Translations under genes and position numbers: made by a program | The notes under the pieces: model-generated | The model's input: only the letters and a program-made list of their open reading frames with translations | Database searches by the model: none | Told to the model about the DNA's origin: nothing | Shown: in pieces, positions 1 to 7,102 of the stretch | Position numbering within the stretch: position 1 is the first letter of the stretch | How the letters are laid out: each line of letters opens with the position of its first letter | Assembly: GCA_964472545.1 (NCBI GenBank) | Contig: CAYYNP010000053.1 | Coordinates: forward strand, 1-40,498 | Reading direction: 5' to 3' | DNA length: 40,498 nt | DNA from: CAYYNP01 sp964472545 | Lineage (GTDB): Bacteria > Planctomycetota > Planctomycetia > Pirellulales > Thermoguttaceae

Positions 1-33
1 CTTCCCGACTCCGGGCTTCCCGGAGTCGGGAAG
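1..33. repeat. perfect 15-bp inverted repeat at the window edge
   Basis: Bases 1-15 are the exact reverse complement of the repeat unit at 19-33, with a 3-base loop (16-18). It is either a real inversion of one repeat unit or a fold-back artefact at the end of an assembled contig. The tiny loop and position at the very edge favour an artefact. Confidence 0.85.
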
Positions 34-1288
34 CCCAGAGTCGGGAAGCCCGGAGTCGGGAAGCCCGGAGTCGGGAAGCCCGGAGTCGGGAAGCCCCGAA
101 AGCGGCAACCCGGAGGCCGGAAACCCAGAGGCCGGAAACCCGGATGCGGGCAATCCGAATCCGCAATCTGGTAATCCTCAATCGGGCGCACCAAAATCGT
201 CCGACCCGCAGCAGGCCGATCCGAACACGCGCGAGCCGAAACCGGGCGAGAACGACACCGGCGATCATGCCACGTCGGGCGAACAGCAGCAGCCAGCTTC
301 GCCCGGGGCGGGCGAATCGTCGGACAAGACGGGCTCGACCACCTCGCAAGAGGAGAACCAGGATCGCAACAAGAAACCCGGCGAAACGGGCTCAGACCAG
401 CCGAAGCCGGGGCAGGATTCACCGCAATCGCCGGGTACCAGTCCCAAGCAATCGGATTCGCAGAGCAACACCGGCGGCACCCGTGCCGGTGGAGGCGAGA
501 AAGGCGGCGCCCAGCCGGCCAATCGCGACGGCACCGGCGCGCCGGGATCAAACACCGAGGCCGATCAGGGAGCTTCTGCGGGTAAGACCCCCGGCGAAGG
601 CGAAACCGGCCCGAACGCCGGCGACCGCGTCGAAACCGACGAACAGACCGGCAACTCCACGACCCGCCCCGACGGGGAGGGTTCCGGCAAGCGTCCGTCG
701 CGGCCGGGTGACGACGCCTCGGGCAATCAACCGAGCGGTGGCAGCAACAGCCCGCCGGGAGAGCCCGGCACGCAGCCACCGCCGGACGGCATGCAACCCG
801 GCCAACAGACCACCGAGGGTCCCGGCGCCCAAGGCTACGGCCCACCCAGCGGCGGACGCCCCGACGACGCCCCGACCGCCGCGGCGATGCCCGACACGAC
901 GCCGCCTTTGGCCGACGACCCCAACCTGGATTACGCCCGCAAGCAGACCGACATGGTTCTGGAGTATCTCCGCGACCGCGAGCCGGACCAGGAGCTGTTG
1001 GACAAGTTGCAGTGGTCCGAGGACGACATGGCCAAGTTCCTCGACACTTGGCGGCAGATGAAGCACGAGGCCAGCCAGCCGGGCGCCGACGGTGAGGCCG
1101 CCCGAAAACGGCTCGATCGGGCGTTGTCCGGCCTGGGGTTGCGGCCCGGCGGCACGGAACTTCGCGGCGGTTCGCTCGACGCCGACCAACTCCAGCAGCT
1201 CCACGAATCCTCGCGGTTGCCCGCCCCGGGGCGCTGGCAGGAATGGATGCGGGCGTACAACCGCGGCGTGGCGGGCGGGGGACGGTAA
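2..1288 (+). CDS. low-complexity protein, C-terminal part (5' truncated by window edge)
   Basis: One frame is open from base 2 to the TAA at 1286-1288 (428 codons), so the true start is outside the window. The first 50 residues are a pentapeptide repeat (PESGS, then PEAGN/PDAGN) encoded by a 15-bp tandem repeat. About 220 further residues are rich in Gly, Pro, Ser, Asp, Gln and Thr and look disordered. Only the last ~100 residues look folded: a helical stretch from LDYARKQTDMVLEYLRD, then a PDQELLDKLQW segment and a C-terminus containing LPAPGRWQEWMRAYNRG. I do not recognise a catalytic domain. Large planctomycete membrane proteins with low-complexity C-termini end in a similar way, so this could be the tail of one of them (inference). 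An internal ATG at 791 is unlikely to be the start because the coding pattern continues upstream. A 6-bp stem (1282-1287/1293-1298) spans the stop codon. Confidence 0.75.
   Translation, partial: FPTPGFPESGSPESGSPESGSPESGSPESGSPESGNPEAGNPEAGNPDAGNPNPQSGNPQSGAPKSSDPQQADPNTREPKPGENDTGDHATSGEQQQPASPGAGESSDKTGSTTSQEENQDRNKKPGETGSDQPKPGQDSPQSPGTSPKQSDSQSNTGGTRAGGGEKGGAQPANRDGTGAPGSNTEADQGASAGKTPGEGETGPNAGDRVETDEQTGNSTTRPDGEGSGKRPSRPGDDASGNQPSGGSNSPPGEPGTQPPPDGMQPGQQTTEGPGAQGYGPPSGGRPDDAPTAAAMPDTTPPLADDPNLDYARKQTDMVLEYLRDREPDQELLDKLQWSEDDMAKFLDTWRQMKHEASQPGADGEAARKRLDRALSGLGLRPGGTELRGGSLDADQLQQLHESSRLPAPGRWQEWMRAYNRGVAGGGR
19..153 (+). repeat. 15-bp in-frame tandem repeat
   Basis: Five near-identical copies of cccggagtcgggaag lie at 19-93; one copy (34-48) has a single change. 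Four degenerate copies follow at 94-153. The period is 15 bp, so each unit encodes five residues (PESGS/PEAGN). The array lies inside the open frame of the low-complexity protein. Confidence 0.9.
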
Positions 1289-1342
1289 GAGCTACCGTCA
1301 TTCGAGACCTTGTGAAGATCAACTTCTGCAAGGCACCAAAGG

Positions 1343-2923
1343 CTACTCAACCTGAATGACCTCGATCGCCAACTGCCCGATAATGCGGATGATCGGCAGG
1401 AACGAGGTATAGGCCGCGGCGCCTTCGAGATTGCTGTGGCCCACCTTCAGATGGGCGGCGCCGAGACCGCCTTGGCCGAGCGTGGCGTCGACGCCGATCC
1501 AGCGGTTCTCGACGTAGACCTCGGTCCACATGTGGTAGCCAAACGCCTGACTGCCTTCCATGTAGACCAGCCCGATGGCCACTCGGGCGGGGATCTTCGA
1601 CGCGCGGGCCAAAGCGGCCAGCAGCACGGCGTGCTCGGTGCAGTCGCCCTCCATCTTCTCGGCCACTTCGGCGGCGGTGGCAAACGCCTGAGAGAAGTTC
1701 TTCTCCTCGATCTGCTCGTGGACGTACCGTTCCAGCTTCAGCACGATCTTCCAGCGATCCGCTTCGTCGCCGGCGGCCGTGCGGGCCATGGTGACGATCT
1801 TCGGATGGTCGCTCTGAATGAAGTTGTTCGGCTGCAAGTCGTCGTCGGCCGGTTTCTCGTCGGGCGCTTTCGGATTGCCGCCGCGGTCGGGGCGCACGGC
1901 GAAGACGGTGATTTCGGCCGTTTCGCTGCCAGTCGACTTGATCTGCTGCGAGGGCCCCACGACGAACTCCTCGGCCGGATCGCCGTCTCTGAGCGTCAGG
2001 CGGTAGCGAATCCGTCGGCTGTTATGCGGTCGTTGCAGCGGCCGGTCGAGCTTGACGGCGAGATCGATTCCCAGATCGTGCTGCATGTCGGCGGCTTCGA
2101 TCTCCTTCAGTGCCGCTTCCTTGGTGCTGCGAACGGTCAGTAGTTGCATCGCATCGAGCTGCGTCTTCAGCGCATCCCCCGATCGATCGCACCACATCGT
2201 GGATTGCATGGTTTGGCCGTCGGGCATGCGTGTTACGGCCTCGATGCGCAGCAATTCGAGTTGCGTGTCGGCCACGCTTGTTTTCTCATAGTCTTGGGCG
2301 TGCAGCTCCTGGAGCACGGCCTGATTGATCGACGGGTCGAGTTCGGCAATCGTGCGCTTCTCGCCGGGCCGCATCGGCTTGGCGGCCAGGCTTCGCGCAA
2401 CGGCCGCGAACCCTCGGCCATCCGACGACCAGGGGACCGTCATCGTTCGGCTCTTGCCTAAAGTCGTGGCGGTCAACTCCAGCCGATCGCCAACCACCCG
2501 GCCGGTGGTCTTCTGAGCCTCTGAACCCGCGTGAATCTCCGTCCGAAATCTGAGCAGTTTCCCGTCGGGGGTCTCGGTGGACGTGGCACGGATGCGCTGC
2601 TCGCTGGTTTGTTCGAATCGCTTGATCGTCAACTGGCTGACGATATCGACCTGTACCAACGGGCGGCCGGACTCCGTCACCTCGCGAATCGCGGTGTGGA
2701 TATGGCCGACGCGCGTGCCTTGAATCGTGACCACGTCCCAGGTTTCGCGTGTCGGCACCGTTTGGAGGGATGGTGCCGTTTCGCCGGGCGGTGCCGCTTC
2801 CCCCTTCGCCGTGACCGGTGTGTCGGAACAGCCCGGCAACACCGCGACCAGCCCCAAGCCGGCGGCGAGCAACAGGCGACGAAAGATGAGATTGTATCGG
2901 GTGCTAGTGTAGCGGATGACCAT
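1343..2923 (-). CDS. transglutaminase-like domain lipoprotein
   Basis: 526-residue exported lipoprotein. The N-terminus has a basic start, a hydrophobic core (about residues 17-29) and a lipobox LPGC with Cys32 as the likely lipidation site. Residues ~60-370 are a beta-rich region I cannot name. Residues ~375-500 carry the transglutaminase/protease core: EGDCTEHAVLLAALAR with Cys428, FGYHMWTEVYV with His464, and WIGVDAT with Asp479, matching the Cys-His-Asp triad of bacterial transglutaminase-like proteins. Bacterial members are usually proteases or peptide-bond hydrolases rather than cross-linkers, so the substrate is unknown. The ATG at 2923 has a GGGAGAA ribosome site about 9 bases upstream. 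It converges on the low-complexity protein with a 54-bp gap and is divergent from the 3423 gene. Domain call is firm; function is open. Confidence 0.85.
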   Translation of the reverse strand: MVIRYTSTRYNLIFRRLLLAAGLGLVAVLPGCSDTPVTAKGEAAPPGETAPSLQTVPTRETWDVVTIQGTRVGHIHTAIREVTESGRPLVQVDIVSQLTIKRFEQTSEQRIRATSTETPDGKLLRFRTEIHAGSEAQKTTGRVVGDRLELTATTLGKSRTMTVPWSSDGRGFAAVARSLAAKPMRPGEKRTIAELDPSINQAVLQELHAQDYEKTSVADTQLELLRIEAVTRMPDGQTMQSTMWCDRSGDALKTQLDAMQLLTVRSTKEAALKEIEAADMQHDLGIDLAVKLDRPLQRPHNSRRIRYRLTLRDGDPAEEFVVGPSQQIKSTGSETAEITVFAVRPDRGGNPKAPDEKPADDDLQPNNFIQSDHPKIVTMARTAAGDEADRWKIVLKLERYVHEQIEEKNFSQAFATAAEVAEKMEGDCTEHAVLLAALARASKIPARVAIGLVYMEGSQAFGYHMWTEVYVENRWIGVDATLGQGGLGAAHLKVGHSNLEGAAAYTSFLPIIRIIGQLAIEVIQVE

Positions 2924-3422
2924 GATAGGAGATTCTCCCGGAGTTTACTCTGGGCAACGAGTTTTGATTCGGTCAAGTTTACCGACTGGGCCGGACCGCG
3001 GCTAGGCGAGGTTTGCAGCGGCCGTTTAGCGCCCGGGTCGCAGTCGAAACGGCCGGCGGCGGCAGTCAAACTTCCCCCGACCTGCAATACGGTTTCGCGC
3101 CGGCGAGAACATCTCACGCAGAAGCCGCTTCCGGCCGACCGCCGGCAACACCAGGTGGTAGAGTAGCCTAGGCCGCATGCGCTAAGCGTCTACTTGGACA
3201 GGTTAGACGCTGCGACGGCGCGAGTCGCGGGCATGCGGTCGTGGCGGCGTTGAGGATTGTTCCGTTTCTGCCGAGGCGCGTCGCGACCACCGGATGAGAA
3301 CCGCCGACCGCCCGGCCCGCCTCCCAGCGTATCGTGACCTAGGATTGGTTTAGAGAGTTCCCAGACTCCGCCCGGCCGTCCCCACAGCCCCAAGTCGTCT
3401 GCCAAGCGAGTAGTAATCTTCG
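2924..3422. other. divergent intergenic region, no gene seen
   Basis: About 500 bases between two divergent genes, with no convincing coding frame. It contains a weak family-B repeat (gccgttt at 3021-3027 and aaacggc at 3047-3053, followed by ggcggcggc), and a hairpin with 8-bp arms (3185-3192 and 3204-3211, 11-base loop). The promoters of both flanking genes presumably lie here, but I cannot assign clear -35/-10 boxes. Confidence 0.5.
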
Positions 3423-4115
3423 ATGGGCTTTTTGAAGCGATTTTTCCGCAACGTATTCCGCGAGGGCTCTATGCCCTCCGGTGCCAGCAGCTTCCAACAC
3501 CTTGATGAGGAAGAGTTGGAGGCACACCTGGGCGTTTCGCGCTACGGCAGCTTCAAGCTGACCGACGCCGTGCGCCCCTCGTACGACCTGCAGGTCGTTC
3601 CCAGCCAGGGCTTCCGCCACGACAACTACCACGACGAACAGAGCCGCACCAGCGTGCCGGTGTTGATGGCCGCCGTTTCCGGCGAGTCGCTGTTCGACGC
3701 GTTCATGGATCTGTTGGATCCGTTGGGCAACGTGGTCGACGTGGTGCTGGAGACCAGCCACAATCGAGAAAACAACGAGCATACGGACCTCTACCGCGAG
3801 CACATCGACGTGCCGGTGCTCAAGAGCATCCTCTGGGAATTTGAGGACCTGCTGGTCAACGACGGCTGCACCGGGCTGGCCGTTCTCAACCCCGGCGTGC
3901 CGCAAGAGATCCAGTTCGACGAGCACAAGCTGCTGATCGTCTACGGCGACCAACTCGATCCCTTCGAGCAGGTCCTCGGCCAGCGCCGCGTCGGCTGCGA
4001 CGAGCAACTGAAATTCATCACCGAGGCCGAACACGTCCACTCGTCCAGCGATCAATACGCCCAGCAGTTCGAGGAGTTGAAGACGCGGCTGGGAATGGAC
4101 TGCGGGTATATGTAG
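3423..4115 (+). CDS. conserved-looking hypothetical protein (230 aa)
   Basis: Acidic cytoplasmic-looking protein of 230 residues with no signal peptide and no membrane segment. It starts with a short basic amphipathic stretch (MGFLKRFFRNVF), which could bind a membrane or nucleic acid, then an acidic helix (HLDEEELEAHLG). The central part (FMDLLDPLGNVVDVVLETSHN, LWEFEDLLVNDGCTGLAVLNP) looks like an alternating alpha/beta fold, and the C-terminal region has HKLLIVYGDQLDPFEQVL. I do not recognise the family and assign no function. Codon use matches its neighbours, so it is probably a real native gene. It stands alone: divergent from the lipoprotein gene and convergent with the holin-like gene. 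No strong ribosome site is visible before the ATG. Confidence 0.75.
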   Translation: MGFLKRFFRNVFREGSMPSGASSFQHLDEEELEAHLGVSRYGSFKLTDAVRPSYDLQVVPSQGFRHDNYHDEQSRTSVPVLMAAVSGESLFDAFMDLLDPLGNVVDVVLETSHNRENNEHTDLYREHIDVPVLKSILWEFEDLLVNDGCTGLAVLNPGVPQEIQFDEHKLLIVYGDQLDPFEQVLGQRRVGCDEQLKFITEAEHVHSSSDQYAQQFEELKTRLGMDCGYM

Positions 4116-4151
4116 GCGAGGGATGATGGGGTGACGGGGGTCGACTGTCTT

Positions 4152-4202
4152 GTTCCCAAGCTCCGGCTTGGGAACGCCATCTCGGGAGGCTCTGCTTCCG
4201 CT
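4152..4202. repeat. family C palindrome between convergent genes
   Basis: Perfect stem of 10 bp: gttcccaagc (4152-4161) and gcttgggaac (4166-4175) around a tccg loop, followed by a purine/pyrimidine segment (ctcgggaggctctgcttccg) that may be a second part of the element. It lies between the stops of two convergent genes, so it could act as a two-way terminator. Related copies are at 21385-21402 and 29735-29760. Confidence 0.75.
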
Positions 4203-4213
4203 TGAGGCTGACG

Positions 4214-4657
4214 CTACTCGTCCGCCGGATCGTCGGCGAGCGGTTCTTCGTCGGCGCGACCGGCCTTCTCGGCCAGCCAGATCAGGTCTTCGCGGAGTTC
4301 TTCCAGCGTCTGCTCCATGCCGCTGAAAGTACGGCGGAAGCGGCGCCAGGCCAGATAGGCGCCCGAGGCGGCGGCGGCGAGCAACAGCAGGCCGAAGACC
4401 AGCAGCCACCCGGCCGTCGTCCAAAGCCGGTCGCCCAGCATGGCCGCCGCGGCGGCCGTCAGCGTGGATAGGCCCACCAGCAGGACCACGGCCGCCACGG
4501 CCAGCCAAATCGCCAATCGCCGGATCGGCCCGACGGCCTCGCGGCCTTCCAGGCGGGCCAATTCCCAGCGGTCGGCGGCCATTTGCTTCAGGTCGCCGGC
4601 CAAGGAGCCGAGTTCGCGGCGAAGTTGGCCGACTGGGGATCGCCTACGATCGCTCAT
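4214..4657 (-). CDS. phage-holin-3-6/YqjE-like membrane protein
   Basis: 147-residue protein when started at the ATG at 4657 (MSDRRRSPVGQ). An upstream extension of the frame is possible but reads through the neighbouring gene. A basic and amphipathic N-terminal helix (LRRELGSLAGDLKQMAADRWELARLEGREA) is followed by two membrane segments, roughly residues 48-72 and 80-103, then a charged C-terminal helix rich in Glu. This is the arrangement of the Actinobacterial/Proteobacterial holin superfamily (YqjE-like) proteins; despite the name these are ordinary cell proteins, not lysis proteins. The start codon lies inside the end of the upstream gene (14-base overlap), which points to translational coupling. 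Likely role: inner-membrane partner of the DUF883-like protein encoded upstream. Confidence 0.75.
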   Translation of the reverse strand: MSDRRRSPVGQLRRELGSLAGDLKQMAADRWELARLEGREAVGPIRRLAIWLAVAAVVLLVGLSTLTAAAAAMLGDRLWTTAGWLLVFGLLLLAAAASGAYLAWRRFRRTFSGMEQTLEELREDLIWLAEKAGRADEEPLADDPADE

Positions 4658-5021
4658 CGTCGGCCCCCTTGCTGCGATCGGAGGCATGACGGTCCGGGGC
4701 CGAATCCGCCCAGATCTGCTCCAACTCCTCCCAGCAACGCCGCCCGGCCCGATCGGCTGCCCGACCGGCCAATCGCATTCCCATTCGCCGCAGGATACTA
4801 CGCCCACTGAGCCCTGCCGAGAGGGCCAACCCCGTGCCCAAAGCCGCCGTGATCGCGCTGCCCGGGTAAGCTTTGACGTAGGCTTGCCACGAAGTCAACC
4901 GCCTGGCGCCGGAGCCGACCGCACGCAGCCGCCCGTCGATCCGCCGCCGCGAACGCGCAATCCGCCGCCGGAGTTCGCGCTTGGCACGCTGGATTTCGGG
5001 ATCGACGATTCGGGAAGACAT
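4644..5021 (-). CDS. small membrane-associated protein of the YqjD/YqjK type
   Basis: 125 residues. The first 40 are strongly basic (RRELRRRIARSRRRIDGRLR), then comes SWQAYVKAYPGSAITAALGTGLALSAGL, a glycine-rich short membrane segment after a Pro-Gly, which resembles the C-terminal anchor of DUF883 proteins. The C-terminal third is charged (RAADRAGRRCWEELEQIW). It sits between a DUF883-like gene and a holin-like gene, the place held by YqjK-like genes in enterobacteria; homology to YqjK itself is not evident. The ATG is at 5021 and the end overlaps the next gene by 14 bases. Confidence 0.65.
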   Translation of the reverse strand: MSSRIVDPEIQRAKRELRRRIARSRRRIDGRLRAVGSGARRLTSWQAYVKAYPGSAITAALGTGLALSAGLSGRSILRRMGMRLAGRAADRAGRRCWEELEQIWADSAPDRHASDRSKGADDERS

Positions 5022-5102
5022 GGTGACGGGAATTATGGTTTTGCGATATGGGATTTATGGCTTGAAGTTGGGGGGAAGGTAGGCGTGGAGGCGGGCCGTT
5101 GT

Positions 5103-5164
5103 CGTCGCCGGCACATGCCCGTTTAGCCGTCGCCGGCACATGCCCGTTTAGCCGTCGCCGGCAC
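5103..5164. repeat. family B repeat, 25-bp tandem form
   Basis: Two exact 25-bp copies (5103-5127 and 5128-5152) built from cgtcgccggcac plus atgcccgtttagc, with a third partial copy at 5153-5164. The core is the same as in the repeats near 23065-23138 and 34010-34079. It lies between two genes on the minus strand. Confidence 0.85.
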
Positions 5165-5206
5165 GGCGACGCAGGCTGTGCCGACCCGCCGTGTCGGCAA
5201 TCCGAC

Positions 5207-5542
5207 CTACCGCCGGAACGTGCGGCCGAGGAAGAAACCGATCAGCGTGGCCAGTATGACGCCCGGGCCGGGGTGTTTGCGGACGAGCGTGAGCACGTCG
5301 TCGACCAAATCGCCGAGTGTCTTCTCGCGGACCTTCTTCAGCCGGTCGGTCGTCTCGCGGCGGACTTTCTGATAGCACGCCTGGGCCTTCTGCAATTCGG
5401 CCTTCGCCCGGTCGACCGCGTCGGCCGCCTTGCGTACCTTGGGCGACTCGTCGGCCTGTTGTTCGAGTTGCGGATCGCCCTCGGCCGAGCCGTTGCCGGA
5501 GGTCCCGGCCGGTTTCTCTTGCTTCCGGTCTTTCTTTCCCAC
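5207..5542 (-). CDS. DUF883 (YqjD/ElaB-like) family protein
   Basis: 111 residues when started at the GTG at 5542, which has an exact AAGGAG site 6 bases upstream; a longer ATG-started frame (5641) has no such site. The N-terminal half is polar and rich in Lys, Glu and Gln; a helical region (KVRKAADAVDRAKAELQKAQACYQ) follows. The C-terminus is PGPGVILATLIGFFLGRTFRR, the short glycine-rich membrane anchor ending in basic residues typical of DUF883. Known members (YqjD, ElaB) sit in the inner membrane and can bind ribosomes in stationary phase. With the two genes downstream it forms a compact three-gene cluster on the same strand. Confidence 0.75.
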   Translation of the reverse strand: MGKKDRKQEKPAGTSGNGSAEGDPQLEQQADESPKVRKAADAVDRAKAELQKAQACYQKVRRETTDRLKKVREKTLGDLVDDVLTLVRKHPGPGVILATLIGFFLGRTFRR

Positions 5543-5755
5543 CAGATTCTCCTTCCGTAGCCGCAGGACGGGCACGTTACTCCCAAAAGGTACCTTACGT
5601 CGGCGGAAACGCCCAGCGTCTCTCGCAGGGTCAAGTGGCAATCGTCGGCTTCAGGGGAACTACCGGCCAAGGTCGTGTTGTACCGTTTGAAGCGGTTGCG
5701 CCATCACGCGGCCATCGCCCCGATTCACGAATGCGAGACCGGTTGCCCTCGGCGT

Positions 5756-6835
5756 TCAGACATCGGGGAAACGCCGCAGTTCGCCCAGCGATTTCCTGGC
5801 GGAATAGGCCACCAGCCCGTCCGGGTCTGCGTAGCCGGCGGCAATGCACATCACGACGCGTTGGTGAGGCTGGAGGCCCAATAACTCGGCAATCTGGGCC
5901 TCGTTCTCCTCAATGTCGGGCCAGTTGATGCAGCAGGAACTCAGCCCGAGCGACTCCAACGCGAGCACCAGCGACATCGCCGCGAGCGAACTATCGATAT
6001 AGATCAGGTGGCGGTCGCGCGCGCTGATAAACGCCCCGAGATCGCCCACGACGACGATCATCGCGGGGATGTTCTCTGAGTATCCGGCCGTCCCCGCGGG
6101 AAGGGTCGCCACCTTCGCCACCGACTCTGGGGAGTCGAAGACCAGGAACTCAAACGGCTGGCGATTGCATGCGCTGGGCGCATACTTCGCGAGCGTGATC
6201 GCTTTGTCGATCAACTCGCGCGGCACGGGCTTGGGAAGATACCATCGCACCGACTTGCGCCCGGAGGCGAGTTCCAACAGGTCCTCGTATTCCACGACGG
6301 GTTTTTCAGGCCGCTGGCGGGCGTGTGGCGTTTGGTCTTCGCGAGAATCGTCCGGCGGGTCATCCATCGCTTCAAAGGCCCGCTTGGCGTCGCGGATCGG
6401 CGGGTCCTCTGCCGCGACGGCGGCGAAGTAGCAGCGCAGCACGTCGCGAGCCCAACGGAGATGCGTCGGCAGAGAATCGCCCATCTGCGCGTCTTGCAGT
6501 GCCTCTTTGTAGCACTCGACCGTTTCCCGAATGTACGCCCGGGCGAATACCTCACGCCGAGGCCGCATCAGCAGCCCTTTCTCGAGCCGATGGACGTTCC
6601 GCCGCAGTGTATAGGTGCCGGGCTCGCCCGTGCGAGGCGACCGGCTGTGCAGTCGCAAACCGCTGACGACGGCGCGGCCCTCGCGCGAGAAGACCGGCGA
6701 TAGCAAGAGCAGGCAGAAAGCCCCGATCCGGTCGTTCCGCAGGGCCAATCGCCAGAGACGCCGGCGGACTGCCTGCAGCGCCGCCTTGGGGACTTGCAGT
6801 ACTTGCCGCCTGCATCGTGTGAGGAAATGCCACAT
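5756..6835 (-). CDS. nitroreductase family protein with N-terminal extension
   Basis: About 359 residues from the ATG at 6835; an in-frame GTG at 6874 would add 13 residues. Neither start has a clear ribosome site. The C-terminal ~185 residues are an FMN-dependent nitroreductase fold: GRKSVRWYLPKPVP carries the Arg-x-Ser phosphate-binding motif, SACNRQPFEF follows, and the end has CINWPDIEENEAQIAELLGL and the IAAGYADP strand. The first ~150 residues are an extra helical region with NVHRLEKGLLMR, as seen in nitroreductases found near polysaccharide genes. The physiological substrate is unknown. It is monocistronic as far as can be seen, with the signalling gene at 7103-8818 upstream on the same strand. 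Confidence 0.8.
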   Translation of the reverse strand: MWHFLTRCRRQVLQVPKAALQAVRRRLWRLALRNDRIGAFCLLLLSPVFSREGRAVVSGLRLHSRSPRTGEPGTYTLRRNVHRLEKGLLMRPRREVFARAYIRETVECYKEALQDAQMGDSLPTHLRWARDVLRCYFAAVAAEDPPIRDAKRAFEAMDDPPDDSREDQTPHARQRPEKPVVEYEDLLELASGRKSVRWYLPKPVPRELIDKAITLAKYAPSACNRQPFEFLVFDSPESVAKVATLPAGTAGYSENIPAMIVVVGDLGAFISARDRHLIYIDSSLAAMSLVLALESLGLSSCCINWPDIEENEAQIAELLGLQPHQRVVMCIAAGYADPDGLVAYSARKSLGELRRFPDV

Positions 6836-7046
6836 GGTTCCGTTTGACTGCGCAGTTTTTGTGGGAAAAGGCACGTCGCGCCGGTGGGTCGGGCCACTAC
6901 AGTGCCATATTCGATTCTAGCAGATGGGGCCCTGGACTTGAGGTGCCGGAACGGTGCCTCAAGCCGTCGAATTCCGCCTTGGCGGTTTGGAGTAAGAAGT
7001 CCAAGGAGAATCTCGTGCCGGCGCGCCCCCAGTCGCGTAAATCACC

Positions 7047-7077
7047 GGGGCACCGCTGCGCTCTGCCCCAGCCACCC
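7047..7077. repeat. family A repeat, single arm
   Basis: A 31-base copy of the arm that forms the inverted repeat at 18308-18386 (ggggcaccgctgcgc then tctgccccagccaccc). It lies just after the stop of the signalling gene on the minus strand; no second arm is present. Confidence 0.75.
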
Positions 7078-7102
7078 CCGTAGGAGGCTTCACCGAGGTG
7101 CT

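Noticed and set aside
2531..3166. Plus-strand frame covering the lipoprotein 5' end and the intergenic gap
   Set aside because: It overlaps the lipobox region of the lipoprotein gene in antisense, and its translation shows no ordered domain.
4214..4657. Prophage holin
   Set aside because: No lysin, tail or other phage gene is near, and the gene is coupled to a DUF883-type cluster, so the holin-family name does not indicate a prophage.
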